Notes: generated by a model not told the origin, from the sequence alone. Shown: positions 35,312 to 45,580, counted from the first letter of the stretch. The stretch: 64,000 nucleotides of DNA from Vibrio lentus (GCF_030409755.1 NZ_JAUFQE010000001.1:372001-436000); one strand, 5' to 3'. Numbers and translations are program-made.

Positions 35312-36445
35312 ATGACTCAAGAACACGCTAATCAAGACCTACTAACAACACCACTGCATGCACTTCACGTTGAAGAGGGTGCAAAAATGGTTCCTTTCGC
35401 TGGCTACGATATGCCAGTTCAGTACCCACTAGGTGTAAAGAAAGAGCACTTACACACTCGTGATGCTGCCGGTCTTTTTGATGTTTCTCACATGGGGCAA
35501 CTTCGTCTTCATGGCGCGAACGCAGCTGCTGTCTTAGAATCTTTGGTTCCTGTAGATATTATTGACCTTCCTTCTGGTAAGCAGCGCTATGCGTTCTTTA
35601 CTAATGAGCAGGGCGGCATTATGGATGATCTGATGGTTGCTAACCTAGGCGATCACCTGTTTGTTGTTGTGAACGCAGCATGCAAGACACAAGATATCGA
35701 CCATCTAACTGCGCACCTTCCTGCTGACGTAGAAATGGAAGTGATTGATGATCGCGCTCTATTAGCACTTCAAGGCCCTAAAGCGTCTGAAGTTTTAGCT
35801 CGTTTCCAACCAAGTGTTGCAGACATGCTGTTCATGGACGTCCAAAAAGTTGATATCGACGGCGTTGAATGCATCGTAAGCCGCAGTGGTTACACGGGTG
35901 AAGATGGCTATGAGATTTCAGTACCGAACGATCACGCAGAAGCGCTAGCGCGTAAGCTAACTGCAGAAGCTGAAGTAGAGTGGATTGGCCTTGGCGCTCG
36001 TGACTCACTTCGTCTTGAGTGTGGTCTATGTCTATACGGTCATGACCTAGATACAACAACTACTCCAGTAGAAGCAAGCCTTCTATGGGGTATTCAAAAA
36101 GTGCGTCGTACTGACGGTGAACGTGCAGGCGGCTTCCCTGGCGCTGATATCATCCTTGAGCAAATCGCAACGAAAGATGTTCAACGCAAACGTGTTGGTC
36201 TAGTAGGTCAAACTAAAGCGCCAGTACGTGAAGGCGCAGAGCTGTTTGATGCTGAAGACAACAAGATTGGCGTTGTAACAAGTGGTACTGCTGGCCCTAA
36301 CGCTGGTAAGCCTGTTTCTATGGCGTACGTTCGTACAGACCTAGCAGCAATTGGTACTGAAGTATTCGCTGACGTTCGTGGCAAGAAGCTACCAATGACA
36401 GTAGAAAAAATGCCTTTCGTGCCTCAACGTTACTACCGTGGCTAA
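35312..36445 (+). CDS. gcvT: Glycine cleavage system aminomethyltransferase (T protein)
   Basis: 377-residue enzyme transferring the methylene unit from aminomethyl-lipoyl-GcvH to THF, releasing ammonia. Signatures include MVPFAGYDMPVQYP, GLFDVSHMGQ, ARDSLRLECGLCLYGHDLD and the C-terminal CAT-like barrel. The start at 35312 (GGAG 6 bases upstream, MTQEH) gives normal length; an in-frame ATG at 35222 would add 30 residues absent from the family. Unlike the usual gcvTHP order, gcvT here is separated from and divergent to gcvHP. Confidence 0.97.
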   Translation: MTQEHANQDLLTTPLHALHVEEGAKMVPFAGYDMPVQYPLGVKKEHLHTRDAAGLFDVSHMGQLRLHGANAAAVLESLVPVDIIDLPSGKQRYAFFTNEQGGIMDDLMVANLGDHLFVVVNAACKTQDIDHLTAHLPADVEMEVIDDRALLALQGPKASEVLARFQPSVADMLFMDVQKVDIDGVECIVSRSGYTGEDGYEISVPNDHAEALARKLTAEAEVEWIGLGARDSLRLECGLCLYGHDLDTTTTPVEASLLWGIQKVRRTDGERAGGFPGADIILEQIATKDVQRKRVGLVGQTKAPVREGAELFDAEDNKIGVVTSGTAGPNAGKPVSMAYVRTDLAAIGTEVFADVRGKKLPMTVEKMPFVPQRYYRG

Positions 36446-36476
36446 TCTCTTTTAAGAGAAACCATTAAGCTAAATG

Positions 36477-36528
36477 AAAGCCTATTGTTTACCTCTTTAT
36501 AATAAGATGTTTGACGGTAGGCTTTTTT
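36477..36528 (+). terminator. Terminator of gcvT
   Basis: AAAGCCTA pairs with TAGGCTTT across a 33-base loop region, followed by T6. Confidence 0.7.
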
Positions 36529-36708
36529 GTATTTAGTAACGTACATAACTTTGAGTATTGGTAAAGATAGGTCGTCTGGAATTTCGTTTATAAAATGAGA
36601 GATGTGGCTATATCGTTACAAATACTTACTATACTCAGGGTTATGCCGTGTTATGGTGGCCACATATCATTTTTATAAAGAAGTCGTAGTGGTTACAAGG
36701 AGTTAACT

Positions 36709-37785
36709 ATGAATGTGAACTATACAGTGAGTCCGGTTCGTAAAGCCGTTTTAGTGCTATTAGCACCGTTGATTTATACATCTAGTGTATTGGCGACGGA
36801 AAACACGGCCGAGAGTGCTCCTGATGTGGGTGTCACACCTTATATCGTGAATGGTAGTAACGCTTCTGTGACTGAATTTCCTTCAATGGCGAGCTTGTTC
36901 ATTGATCGTATTGATTATGATGGTGTTTACTCTACAGGCCCTTACTGTGGCGCGACCATTTTAAACCCGACTCATATTCTGACGGCAGCACACTGTATTT
37001 ACGGCAATGAAGAAGGGCAGCTATTTACTACTGTAGTCCCTCAAATTGAAGATACGTCTCAATTCCCTAACGGTAACATTCAAAAAGCGCGAGTTTCAGA
37101 AGTTTATTATCGCAGTGACTATTCAAATGCGTTGAGTGATCTACTCCGTAACGATGTTGCCATTCTTAAACTAGAAAGCGCACTGAATATCGATTCAATT
37201 AATGATGTTGTTAAGCGTCCGTCAAATGCTAACTATCGAATTGGTGTAAATGATTTTGTTGCCGTTGGTCATGGCGATACAAAATCTGATTTTGATGCCA
37301 CAACGATATTACAGAAAGCACCACTAAACTACGTGGAAAATAACACGTGTGCTTCAGCCTTTACTGATGGTTCTGCGTTAACTGATAATCAAATCTGTTT
37401 TATTGGTGACTACAGTGTATTCACTAGGTTATATGGTGGTACATGCCAGGGTGACTCAGGTGGCCCTGTGTATTGGAAGGATGGTGGTGAGTACCGACAA
37501 GTTGGTATTACCAGTTTTGGACCTGAAACTTGTGGTGGCGGTAGTATAACTTCGGGCGTGACTGTGACATCAGTATTCACTGAAATATTAGACTATGAAG
37601 CTTGGATAGACAGTGTTATTGCTGGTACTGAAACCGCCCAGTTTGTTTCTACTGATGCTAAGCGAACAGCTTATGTGAATGCACGTACATCATCTGGCTC
37701 TGGTAGCAGTGGTGGTAGTGTTTCATTTGGTTTATTAGGTATGCTGATGTTGTTCGCGGGTCTTAGAAAAGCCGTGTTACGTTAG
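36709..37785 (+). CDS. Trypsin-like serine protease with GlyGly-CTERM sorting signal
   Basis: 358-residue S1 protease. Signal peptide ~1-29, mature enzyme starting near YIVNGSNASVTEFPSM (IVNG activation site), catalytic His in LTAAHCI, Asp in NDVAILKL, Ser in GDSGGP; six or more Cys for disulfides. The C-terminus has a Ser/Gly linker then SFGLLGMLMLFAGLRK ending in basic residues, the GlyGly-CTERM signal processed by rhombosortase and carried by type II secretion, as in V. cholerae VesA/B/C. Expected to be cell-surface or secreted. Good AAGGAG site; strong terminator after. Confidence 0.95.
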   Translation: MNVNYTVSPVRKAVLVLLAPLIYTSSVLATENTAESAPDVGVTPYIVNGSNASVTEFPSMASLFIDRIDYDGVYSTGPYCGATILNPTHILTAAHCIYGNEEGQLFTTVVPQIEDTSQFPNGNIQKARVSEVYYRSDYSNALSDLLRNDVAILKLESALNIDSINDVVKRPSNANYRIGVNDFVAVGHGDTKSDFDATTILQKAPLNYVENNTCASAFTDGSALTDNQICFIGDYSVFTRLYGGTCQGDSGGPVYWKDGGEYRQVGITSFGPETCGGGSITSGVTVTSVFTEILDYEAWIDSVIAGTETAQFVSTDAKRTAYVNARTSSGSGSSGGSVSFGLLGMLMLFAGLRKAVLR

Positions 37786-37803
37786 AACTGCAATGTTTTG
37801 AAC

Positions 37804-37842
37804 AAGTCGACGCTTTATCTAACGATAGCGTCGACTTTTTTA
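37804..37842 (+). terminator. Terminator of the trypsin-like protease gene
   Basis: AAGTCGACGCT / AGCGTCGACTT stem followed by T6. Confidence 0.9.
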
Positions 37843-37876
37843 TTTCTGCAGGTTTATCTGTTTAGTGATTTACCCG

Positions 37877-37908
37877 CTTAGTTACTTAGTTACTTAGTTA
37901 CTTAGTTC
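37877..37908. repeat. CTTAGTTA tandem repeat across a stop codon
   Basis: Four copies of an 8-base unit, overlapping the 3' end of the small minus-strand gene that stops at 37894. All three frames of the repeat contain stops, so copy-number change would not lengthen the protein much. Confidence 0.8.
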
Positions 37909-38274
37909 TACAACCGCTTTTCGGCTGTACCTTTCTAGAATCTCATCCATCTCTTTTATCGCATCATTGATGCTTTTGATGCCACCTTGCGCGACACTTT
38001 TTTCGCTTGGGTTCAATGCAGAAAAAGCCCGTTTCAATTCCTTGTCTTCCAACATGTTTCCGTGCAACAACACTTCTTTGTAAGTGAGTAGCCTTTGCTG
38101 TACCGCGACAATTTGATTGCGGGTATCCTCTGATTCTAAAGCGCGCTTTATGCAAGGAAATGCCAAAGTATAACGATTCGCAATTTCCAATTTGACGTCT
38201 TTGTTATTCGCAATTTGCAATTTTTCTAATTTCCCAACACTTGAGTAATCAAGTTTACTAGCCTGCACGTTCAC
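37894..38274 (-). CDS. Small helical protein of unknown function
   Basis: 126-residue, charged, helix-rich protein starting at GTG with a weak ribosome binding site. A short internal repeat (KLQIANNKD / KLEIANRYT) is visible at DNA level as well. The C-terminal half (GGIKSINDAIKEMDEILERY) looks like a coiled coil. No family recognised; possibly a phage- or plasmid-type accessory protein. Divergent from a small XRE regulator at 38422 with 147 bases between. Confidence 0.6.
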   Translation of the reverse strand: MNVQASKLDYSSVGKLEKLQIANNKDVKLEIANRYTLAFPCIKRALESEDTRNQIVAVQQRLLTYKEVLLHGNMLEDKELKRAFSALNPSEKSVAQGGIKSINDAIKEMDEILERYSRKAVVELSN

Positions 38275-38421
38275 GACCGATCAAAGTGCGAAAGTTTATG
38301 AAACGTAACGTTTTTTAATAATCGCATAATATGCCTTTGATGGCGTATGTAAACCGTTACGAGTCAATATGGTCTGCTTCTTGCTGAAATTAGGTCATAA
38401 CTGTCTATTGAGGATAAGCTT

Positions 38422-38733
38422 ATGTCACAAGAACCCATAATCATGGCGCTGATTGATCGCAGGAAGCTCGCTAATTTGTCGCAAGAAAAATTGGCCTCAA
38501 GTGCGGGAATGAGTTTAAAAACTTATCAACGTATTGAACGTGGTGAAGCTGACATCAAAATGTCCCAGTATCGTTCTATTACTAGAACCTTAAAAGTGAC
38601 GGATTTGGATGTCGTGCTTGATATTGTTGGCGCATCGCAAGCCACGGCGGAAGATGTTGCAGCGGTCAGTCGTTTACTGACCAGCGAAGAGAGAATGTTG
38701 TTGATCAAACTGATTTTATCGGTCAAAAAATAG
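38422..38733 (+). CDS. Small XRE-family helix-turn-helix regulator
   Basis: 103-residue protein with an XRE helix-turn-helix at ~residues 14-65 (LSQEKLASSAGMSLKTYQRIERGE) and a short helical tail. Good GAGGA site. It is divergent from the small helical protein gene, a common arrangement for a repressor and its target or a toxin-antitoxin-like pair, though the partner has no toxin signature. Confidence 0.88.
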   Translation: MSQEPIIMALIDRRKLANLSQEKLASSAGMSLKTYQRIERGEADIKMSQYRSITRTLKVTDLDVVLDIVGASQATAEDVAAVSRLLTSEERMLLIKLILSVKK

Positions 38734-38833
38734 CCGTAGCGTTCTGGTCTAATCGGTATCGTCTTTTATCTAAATAAATAGAGTTAGAGCGGTTGTTGCA
38801 TGGGTGACGTGTTCACTGGGTGACATGAAACAA

Positions 38834-39244
38834 TTATTCTACTCTTCCACGCAGTTGTTTAGTGGTACTTCTTTGCTTCTTACCTTCTAAACGTCTTTTT
38901 TGAGAGCCACGCGTCGGCTTAGTTGCTCGTCTTACTTTTTGAACCTTTGTTGCTTCCAAGATCAGTTCTTTCAAACGCACCAAAGCATCATCTCGGTTTT
39001 GTTCTTGAGTTCTATACTGCTGCGCCTTAATGATAATCACGCCATCTTTAGTGATGCGGCTATCTTTGTGCGCTAGGAGTTTTTCTTTATAGAAATCAGG
39101 TAGGGTGGAGTGCTTGATGTCAAAGCGTAAATGTATCGCGCTCGATACTTTATTGACGTTTTGGCCGCCGGCTCCTTGTGCTCTGATCGCAGTTAACTGG
39201 AGTTCCCAGTCTTGAATCGAAACAGAGTTAGATATTTGTAACAT
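38834..39244 (-). CDS. arfB: Alternative ribosome-rescue factor ArfB (YaeJ)
   Basis: 136-residue peptidyl-tRNA hydrolase that rescues ribosomes stalled without a stop codon. The catalytic GGQ is at residues 26-28 (RAQGAGGQNVNK), followed by the release-factor-like fold and a long basic C-terminal tail (KKQRSTTKQLRGRVE) that enters the empty mRNA channel. The start at 39244 is chosen for family length and a GGAAG site; an ATG at 39277 would add 11 residues. Divergent from the HAD phosphatase. Confidence 0.95.
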   Translation of the reverse strand: MLQISNSVSIQDWELQLTAIRAQGAGGQNVNKVSSAIHLRFDIKHSTLPDFYKEKLLAHKDSRITKDGVIIIKAQQYRTQEQNRDDALVRLKELILEATKVQKVRRATKPTRGSQKRRLEGKKQRSTTKQLRGRVE

Positions 39245-39331
39245 AAACTTCCATTTTGAACGGTAATATGGGGTCATGATACTGAATATTGGTTATGGTA
39301 TCAGTAACTTTCTTAAAGAGTGATAGTAGTG

Positions 39332-39937
39332 ATGACAATAGATTTAACGACGTATGAAGGATTAATCTTTGATATGGACGGTACGTTGATCGATACAATG
39401 CCAGCACATGTAAAAGCATGGCAGCAAACGGCTGAAGAGTTCGGTTTTCATTTCGAGGCATCTTGGCTGCACAGCTTAGGTGGTATGCCGAGTTATAAGA
39501 TAGCGGGTGAAGTGAACAGTAAATACGGTTTGTCACTCGACCCGCAAGCGGTATCAACCTTTAAGATGGCGTCGTTTGCGGCGATTGAAGACAAAGGCGA
39601 TATTATCCCTTGTACGTATTCTCTTCTAATCGAACATCTAGGTAATAAGAAAATAGCGGTAGGAACAGGCAGTCAGCGTAAAAGCGCAGAACAGCTATTA
39701 GATAAAACGGATATCTTGAACAAGCTGGATATCTTAGTGACAGCAACAGATGTGAAGAATCATAAGCCAAATCCTGATACCTTTCTGGACGCGTGCTTTG
39801 GCATGGGGTTACAACCTAAGCAATGTGTTGTGTTTGAAGATACCAATCTTGGTAAGCAGGCAGCTCATGCGGCGAACATGGACTGTATTCTGGTGGTCGA
39901 AGGGAATAAGTTAGAGTTCTATCCAGCACCAAGCTGA
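39332..39937 (+). CDS. yqaB: HAD-superfamily sugar-phosphate phosphatase, YqaB-like
   Basis: 201-residue HAD phosphatase, closest by eye to E. coli YqaB (fructose-1-phosphatase). Motif I FDMDGTLIDT, cap domain after it (LGGMPSYKIAGEV), motif II VGTGS, Lys in KNHKPNPDTF, motif IV FEDTNLGKQAA. Several in-frame GTG starts precede the ATG at 39332; I use the ATG because the fold begins there. Cytoplasmic, Mg-dependent by family. Confidence 0.88.
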   Translation: MTIDLTTYEGLIFDMDGTLIDTMPAHVKAWQQTAEEFGFHFEASWLHSLGGMPSYKIAGEVNSKYGLSLDPQAVSTFKMASFAAIEDKGDIIPCTYSLLIEHLGNKKIAVGTGSQRKSAEQLLDKTDILNKLDILVTATDVKNHKPNPDTFLDACFGMGLQPKQCVVFEDTNLGKQAAHAANMDCILVVEGNKLEFYPAPS

Positions 39938-40028
39938 TTGTTAAATGGTGATGTTACTGAATGATAAGGCTGCTAAGTCAATGGCTCTCGGTCTGATTAA
40001 CAGCCTAGCGGGACGATGTACACTCTTG

Positions 40029-41933
40029 CTAGGCGATTTCACTCATTTCTTTGTCTAGAAATAAACAGACTTGGTTTCGACCTGCCGCTTTGGCCTCATA
40101 TAACGCCAAATCGGCGCACTTGTAGTTAAGCGCAGGATCGCTAGTGATGTTGGTGATCCCGCCACTCACGGTCACTACGTTGTCGAGATCAAGACTTACA
40201 GCAACTCTCAACCTGTTAAGGACGTATTCAGCTTCTTCTGTTGAGGTGTGAGGCAGAATGACACCAAACTCTTCACCACCAATACGAGCAACAAAATCGG
40301 TTTCACGACATTCGCGTTGGAGCACTTTAGCGACCGTTTGAATGACTCGATCACCGTAATCATGCCCAAATCGATCATTAATGCGTTTGAAGTAGTCAAT
40401 ATCCAAAATAGCTAAACACGACTGCTCGCGAGTAGGATAACGATTAACACGAGAGCATTCATCGCGCAGCTCAAGATCGAACTTGCGACGGTTCCAACAG
40501 CCTGCTAACGAATCTTTTTCACTTAGGTTTCTCAGTTTATTCTCGAGCTCTTTGTGTTTACTGATATCGACAAATGACGCGACATAAAACTGAATTACAT
40601 CTTTAGAATCTTTAATCGTTTGGATTCGCAGTATTTCAGTGATCAGAGAACCGTCTTTACGGCGATTTACCACTTCGCCTTCCCATACTCCGGTCTTAGT
40701 AATAATGCTCCACATCTTTATGTAGAATTCTTGATTGTAGCGACCAGAGGCAAACATAGAAGGTTGGTGACCTTTTACATCTTCCAAGCTGTAACCACTT
40801 ACGCGGGTAAATTCTTGGTTTACTTTGATTATTCGGTTGTTTCTATCAGTGATGACTAAGGCCGACATACCATTCATTGCTGCTTTAGCCAGTTGGCTAT
40901 CAATGCTGTTCTTCTTGTGGTTTCTATTCCAAAGCACAAACCCAGCAGAAATCATTGATATCAGTATCGTCAAGGTAATGATCTGTACGATGATAGCGTG
41001 GCGTTCTTGTTGATACTGGTTATTAAACTGATGGTTTTTAACGTGAAGAACCATATAAATAGGGCCTTCAAACTGATCTATCTTAGGGCTGATATCTGAG
41101 TGGAAATACCAGTTTTCACCATCAAAATAGCTAGAGGACGTGTTGTCTTTAATTGCTTCCCATAATTCTGGATAGCGCTTTGCGTAAGTGATCTCAGCAC
41201 GAGACTCAAGAACATGACCAAATGATTCTTCTGGGTCGGGCCCCATGATGACATGGCCGGTTTTATTCAGGAGTATCGGAACAGCAGAAGATGTTCCGAT
41301 TTGATAATGCAGGCGATCATAAATTTCGAGCATATTGAGATTAGCAATAAAGTAACCAATGATGCGATCTTTTGATGTTACAGGCGTCATGATACGAAGC
41401 GCCGGAACTAACGGATGGACTATTTCCCCGTATTCGACTTCTAGATCGATACCATTTGAACTGACTTGTCCAATTTCTAGTTTTTGAAGAGTGTCAAAGT
41501 AACTGCGTGCTGATTTGTTTTGTAGTTCCTTGTCTGCAACAACTGTGGCTTGATCGTCTTTGTAGTTGACGCGGAACACTTCATTCCCTTGAATATCGAG
41601 ATAACGAAGTTGTGAGTAATATTTTTGCCCACGAGCAAGCATCACCCACAAGTCTTGCAGCGCTTCTTTGTGAATCGTTGAGGGTTCTTCAATGGCACGA
41701 AGAAGGGTTTGTGAATTTGCTATAGAGGGAACGGAGTTAGATATCTGCTCTACGATGACAGAAAGCTCGTGGAAGCTGTATTCAATTTGGTTTTGACTTG
41801 ATTGCTTGATATTTAGCGTGTGCTGAGCGTCTATCCGATCAAATTCAGAATTAATATAGAGGGCAGGGACTAGTCCTAGGGCAAAAATGGTACATAGAAA
41901 TTGGCTGACTAGTTTTTTTATACTCGTATTCAT
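40029..41933 (-). CDS. Membrane diguanylate cyclase with periplasmic sensor, PAS and GGDEF
   Basis: 634-residue protein that should make cyclic di-GMP. First membrane segment ~10-28, large periplasmic sensor (Cache-like, ~30-310), second membrane segment ~315-335, PAS domain ~350-465 (LVITDRNNRIIKVNQEFTRVSGY), and a GGDEF domain with the active signature GGEEF (RIGGEEFGVILP) near 560. No clear RxxD inhibitory site at the expected place. The start at 41933 (ATG) has AAGGA upstream; a GTG one codon earlier is also in frame. Confidence 0.93.
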   Translation of the reverse strand: MNTSIKKLVSQFLCTIFALGLVPALYINSEFDRIDAQHTLNIKQSSQNQIEYSFHELSVIVEQISNSVPSIANSQTLLRAIEEPSTIHKEALQDLWVMLARGQKYYSQLRYLDIQGNEVFRVNYKDDQATVVADKELQNKSARSYFDTLQKLEIGQVSSNGIDLEVEYGEIVHPLVPALRIMTPVTSKDRIIGYFIANLNMLEIYDRLHYQIGTSSAVPILLNKTGHVIMGPDPEESFGHVLESRAEITYAKRYPELWEAIKDNTSSSYFDGENWYFHSDISPKIDQFEGPIYMVLHVKNHQFNNQYQQERHAIIVQIITLTILISMISAGFVLWNRNHKKNSIDSQLAKAAMNGMSALVITDRNNRIIKVNQEFTRVSGYSLEDVKGHQPSMFASGRYNQEFYIKMWSIITKTGVWEGEVVNRRKDGSLITEILRIQTIKDSKDVIQFYVASFVDISKHKELENKLRNLSEKDSLAGCWNRRKFDLELRDECSRVNRYPTREQSCLAILDIDYFKRINDRFGHDYGDRVIQTVAKVLQRECRETDFVARIGGEEFGVILPHTSTEEAEYVLNRLRVAVSLDLDNVVTVSGGITNITSDPALNYKCADLALYEAKAAGRNQVCLFLDKEMSEIA

Positions 41934-42156
41934 CACTGTCCTTAAAGAATCAGCGCAATACTATATATTTTATGGGGTTTTTAATGTGATCTTGACCCAG
42001 AACTTAGAACAAGCTTTGCATATAACTATGGTTTTAGTGCAACTTTTTGCAATTAAGCTTGCTAATCGAGCAACCATTCCGTTCAGAAATGACGGCTCGA
42101 AGTAGCATACTGTTCAAGTATATCGGTTAGATCGAAAATCAATTCGCCATCATTAT

Positions 42157-43905
42157 TTAGCTAAGGCCAACGATATTTCCTTTTTCATCAATATCTAACG
42201 ACATGAACGCCGGTTTATCCGGTAAGCCCGGCATGGTCATTACATTGCCACACAAAGCGTAGATGAACCCCGCACCGGCACAAAGCTTCAGTTCTCTAAC
42301 TGGTACATCAAACTGGGTAGGAGCGCCTTTAACTTGTGCTTCAGTCGAAATAGATAGCGGTGTCTTTGCCAAACATACCGACAGTCTGCTGTATCCATGT
42401 TGGTTGAATTCAGCGAGTTGTTGCTTGGCTAAAGGTGATAGTGAAATACTTGCTGCGCCGTAACCGACCTCGGCGACTGCCATCAACTTTTCTTCTAAGC
42501 TCTGCTCAGATTCATAAAGTGCTTTAAAGTCGCTCTCGTTTTCACACGCATTGACCACTGCTTGAGCTAATAACGTCGCACCTTCTCCGCCTTTACCAAA
42601 AGCTTCGCTGATTTCAACGGTCACATTAGGGTCAAAGTCGGTGATTAGCTGTTTTAGTGTGTTTAACTCTTGAATCGAGTCTTGTGGGAATTGGTTGATG
42701 GCGACAACGGCAGGCACTTGGTATTGCTTAACATTGTTGATGTGCCATTTCAGATTCTCAAAGCCAGCGATAAGGGCTTCTTGGTCATCATTGAAGATTG
42801 ATTCTGGTAATGCGGTGCCTGGTCTTAAATCGTATAAGCCTGAGTTGGCTTTTAGACCGCGTAATGTAGCGACTATAACAGCGCAATCAGGTTTTTTATT
42901 CGATGCTTTAACTTTGATGTTACACGCTTTTTCAAAACCCATGTCGGAGCCAAAACCGCCTTCAGTCACTACAAAATCACTCAGTTTGAGAGCAATCTTA
43001 TCGGCAATAATTGAAGAGTTACCATGTGCAATGTTTGCGAACGGGCCTGCGTGAATCAGCGTTGGCACACCCTCAAGTGTTTGCATTAATGTTGGTTCAA
43101 TTGAATCTTTCATTGTTACGGTCATTGCGCCTGCAACGTTGAAGTCATCTGCGGTTAATGGCATGCCTTGGTGGTTATAAGCGAGTACCACACGACCAAT
43201 ACGTTTTCTTAAATCTTGCAGGTCGTCAGCCAGCGCAAGAATGGCCATTAGCTCTGAAGCGGCCGAGATATCAAAGCCATCTTCGCGCTCAAAGCCGTTG
43301 ATTGTTTTGTCTGCCTCGTTCTTACCTACCGTGATCATGCGCAATGCGCGATCATTATGGTCAAGCACGCGTCGCCAAACGATTCTGCTTGGGTCTATAT
43401 CTAATGCTTTTAAGCCAGAGCGCGCTTCAAAGGCTTCTAACCCTTCACGTTGCTCATGATATAAACGAGCATCAATCGCAGCAGAGGCGAGGTTATGAGC
43501 CGCTGTCACTGCATGAATATCACCTGTTAAGTGGAGATTTAACTGCTCCATTGGCGCCACTTGAGAGTAACCACCGCCAGCAGCACCGCCTTTGACACCA
43601 AATACTGGGCCCATAGAAGGCTGACGAATACACGCCATCGCAGATTGGTTTATTTGGGCGAGACCTTGTGCAAGGCCAATTGTAGTGACCGTTTTTCCTT
43701 CACCGAGTGGCGTAGGTGTAATAGCAGTTACAACGATCAATTTGCCGTCTTGTTGGTCAGAGAGGCGTTCAAGTGACGTAAGAGAAACCTTAGACTTGTA
43801 AAGCCCAAGGGGTTGATGTTCTTCATGATTCAGGCCAGCTTGCTTGGCAATCTCACTGATGTTTTTAAGGGGAGTTGAGCGACAAATATCAATATCAGAT
43901 AGCAT
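42157..43905 (-). CDS. fhs: Formate--tetrahydrofolate ligase
   Basis: 582-residue ATP-dependent enzyme making 10-formyl-THF from formate and THF. P-loop-like ATP site [13 protein letters not shown] and the signature [20 protein letters not shown] are present; normal family length. Good AAGGAG site. A PurR-like operator lies about 35 bases upstream of the start, so purine-responsive repression is likely. It complements the glycine cleavage genes in supplying one-carbon units. Confidence 0.97.
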   Translation of the reverse strand: MLSDIDICRSTPLKNISEIAKQAGLNHEEHQPLGLYKSKVSLTSLERLSDQQDGKLIVVTAITPTPLGEGKTVTTIGLAQGLAQINQSAMACIRQPSMGPVFGVKGGAAGGGYSQVAPMEQLNLHLTGDIHAVTAAHNLASAAIDARLYHEQREGLEAFEARSGLKALDIDPSRIVWRRVLDHNDRALRMITVGKNEADKTINGFEREDGFDISAASELMAILALADDLQDLRKRIGRVVLAYNHQGMPLTADDFNVAGAMTVTMKDSIEPTLMQTLEGVPTLIHAGPFANIAHGNSSIIADKIALKLSDFVVTEGGFGSDMGFEKACNIKVKASNKKPDCAVIVATLRGLKANSGLYDLRPGTALPESIFNDDQEALIAGFENLKWHINNVKQYQVPAVVAINQFPQDSIQELNTLKQLITDFDPNVTVEISEAFGKGGEGATLLAQAVVNACENESDFKALYESEQSLEEKLMAVAEVGYGAASISLSPLAKQQLAEFNQHGYSRLSVCLAKTPLSISTEAQVKGAPTQFDVPVRELKLCAGAGFIYALCGNVMTMPGLPDKPAFMSLDIDEKGNIVGLS

Positions 43906-43937
43906 ATTTGCTCCTTATATCAGAACCGAAAGGTGTT

Positions 43938-43953
43938 ACGTAAACGTTTGCGT
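43938..43953. promoter_or_regulatory. PurR-like operator upstream of fhs
   Basis: ACGTAAACGTTTGCGT differs from the enteric PurR consensus at one position. It lies 33 bases upstream of the fhs start, in the expected promoter position for repression. Confidence 0.75.
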
Positions 43954-44110
43954 GGCGATAGTACTGTATAAATTTGCCAAGTAAAGGCAAACCACACGAA
44001 TTATGTGCTGGAAGATAACAGATCTAAACAGTCATTGCGCGAGATCAAATCTTAATCTGGCAAAAAATTAGATTTGATTAGGTGTTGCGCCATTCACATA
44101 ACTCACCAAT

Positions 44111-44140
44111 AGAAAAAGGGCTGCATATAGCAGCCCTCTT
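44111..44140 (-). terminator. Terminator of gsk
   Basis: AGGGCTGC / GCAGCCCT stem with a run of T on the minus strand. Confidence 0.85.
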
Positions 44141-44199
44141 AGGAATTGGTCATCTTAGAATGCTTCACTAACCCGTTGGAATCAGTGCCTCAATCTAGA

Positions 44200-45504
44200 T
44201 TAACGATCCCAGTATGTTTCTTCTAAGCTATCTTCGCGTTCCGGTAGGGCACGAGAAAGGCGAGGTGAGTGTTGAGTCAATACCTCGTAGCTTACACGGT
44301 TTGCGTACTTACAAATTTGAGACAGTGACGAGTAAGTTAGACAAGCGTGCTCGTGTTTCTCTGAGTTTGGTACATTTACGTAGTGGTAGCTGTTTGCTGC
44401 CATATCGTGTAGCAGTGCAGAAAGTGCACCGTCGCCTGCGCCATTGGTGTTCTTAATCTCAAGTGGGCCACCTAGATAAGGGCCAATGTGAGAATATACT
44501 TTTACTGGGTCTACACAATCTTGCTTACGCATAGCACGGCTGAATTCGTATTTATTGAACTCAGGGATGTTACCCGGTAACAATGGCAGTGTGGTTTCGC
44601 GTTTCGCTGGTTCGTCCGTGTAACCTGCCATGTACAAGCCAACAGGGCCCGCAGTACATAAAACAAGGTCAACCCACTCAAGCGCTTTATTCGCTGCAAG
44701 TAATGGATCTTTTTCGCCCGTTAATGCTTCACCTTCGTCTTCGTTCATCGCGACGATGGTAACGTTCTCTTTCAGGTATTCTTGCCACCATTCAGCATTA
44801 CCTTCGATCACGTATTTAGTACCAAGCGTCAGTACAACAGGCACATTGTGTGCTTTCGCATATTCAATCGCTTTTTGTACGGCTTTTGGCATTGGATCTT
44901 CAGGCTTACCGCGCATTAGGTATGAAGATACAACTAATGCAGAGGCTTTTTCGAAAATTTGCTCAGGAATACTTTCAGGAAGCAGTTGATTCATGTGTCC
45001 TTCGTTGATCGCAAACGTACGTTCGCCATCTTCGGTAATTAGCGTGTAACAACGACCAATTGGACCATCAACTGTTTGTAGGTGGTTTAAGTTCATGCGA
45101 GAAGAGGTACGGCAAAGGTAGCGGTAACCAAACGAACCCACTTCGATTTTCTTAGACATAACGCCAAGCAGAACTGATTTACTGTCTGCAAGAACAGAGT
45201 AGTTGTGTAGCGTGTTACCAATGGTATCGCCAGGGTATTGATGCGTAATCAAACCACGTTCAACTAGCTCTTCGTAAAGGGCATCGGCTTTACTTTCTTC
45301 CAATACAAGCGAGTGACCTTTACTCAGCTCATATTTTTCTAGGAACTCGTTGTCAACACGGGCTTCGATATCAACAATCGTTTGACCTATACCGACAACT
45401 GTTGCGCGGTGTAGCTTAGGTGTTTGTTGAATTTGGTTGACCAACGGATCACGGGCGTGAGTTGGAAAGTAGTGCTTAGATTTACGCTGTCCAGGAAATT
45501 TCAT
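44200..45504 (-). CDS. gsk: Inosine-guanosine kinase
   Basis: 434-residue PfkB-family nucleoside kinase, the same length as E. coli Gsk; phosphorylates guanosine and inosine in purine salvage. The catalytic-base region NGAGDGALSALLHD is near the C-terminus; N-terminal MKFPGQRKSKHYFP is typical of the family. Ribosome binding site is not obvious. Monocistronic, facing the creA gene's end. Confidence 0.95.
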   Translation of the reverse strand: MKFPGQRKSKHYFPTHARDPLVNQIQQTPKLHRATVVGIGQTIVDIEARVDNEFLEKYELSKGHSLVLEESKADALYEELVERGLITHQYPGDTIGNTLHNYSVLADSKSVLLGVMSKKIEVGSFGYRYLCRTSSRMNLNHLQTVDGPIGRCYTLITEDGERTFAINEGHMNQLLPESIPEQIFEKASALVVSSYLMRGKPEDPMPKAVQKAIEYAKAHNVPVVLTLGTKYVIEGNAEWWQEYLKENVTIVAMNEDEGEALTGEKDPLLAANKALEWVDLVLCTAGPVGLYMAGYTDEPAKRETTLPLLPGNIPEFNKYEFSRAMRKQDCVDPVKVYSHIGPYLGGPLEIKNTNGAGDGALSALLHDMAANSYHYVNVPNSEKHEHACLTYSSLSQICKYANRVSYEVLTQHSPRLSRALPEREDSLEETYWDR

Positions 45505-45580
45505 ATGACAAATACAGTGAAAAAATTTTGCCGCATGATATCACATTTTGTTTCTGTTTCTTTCATTTTTATTACATTTT

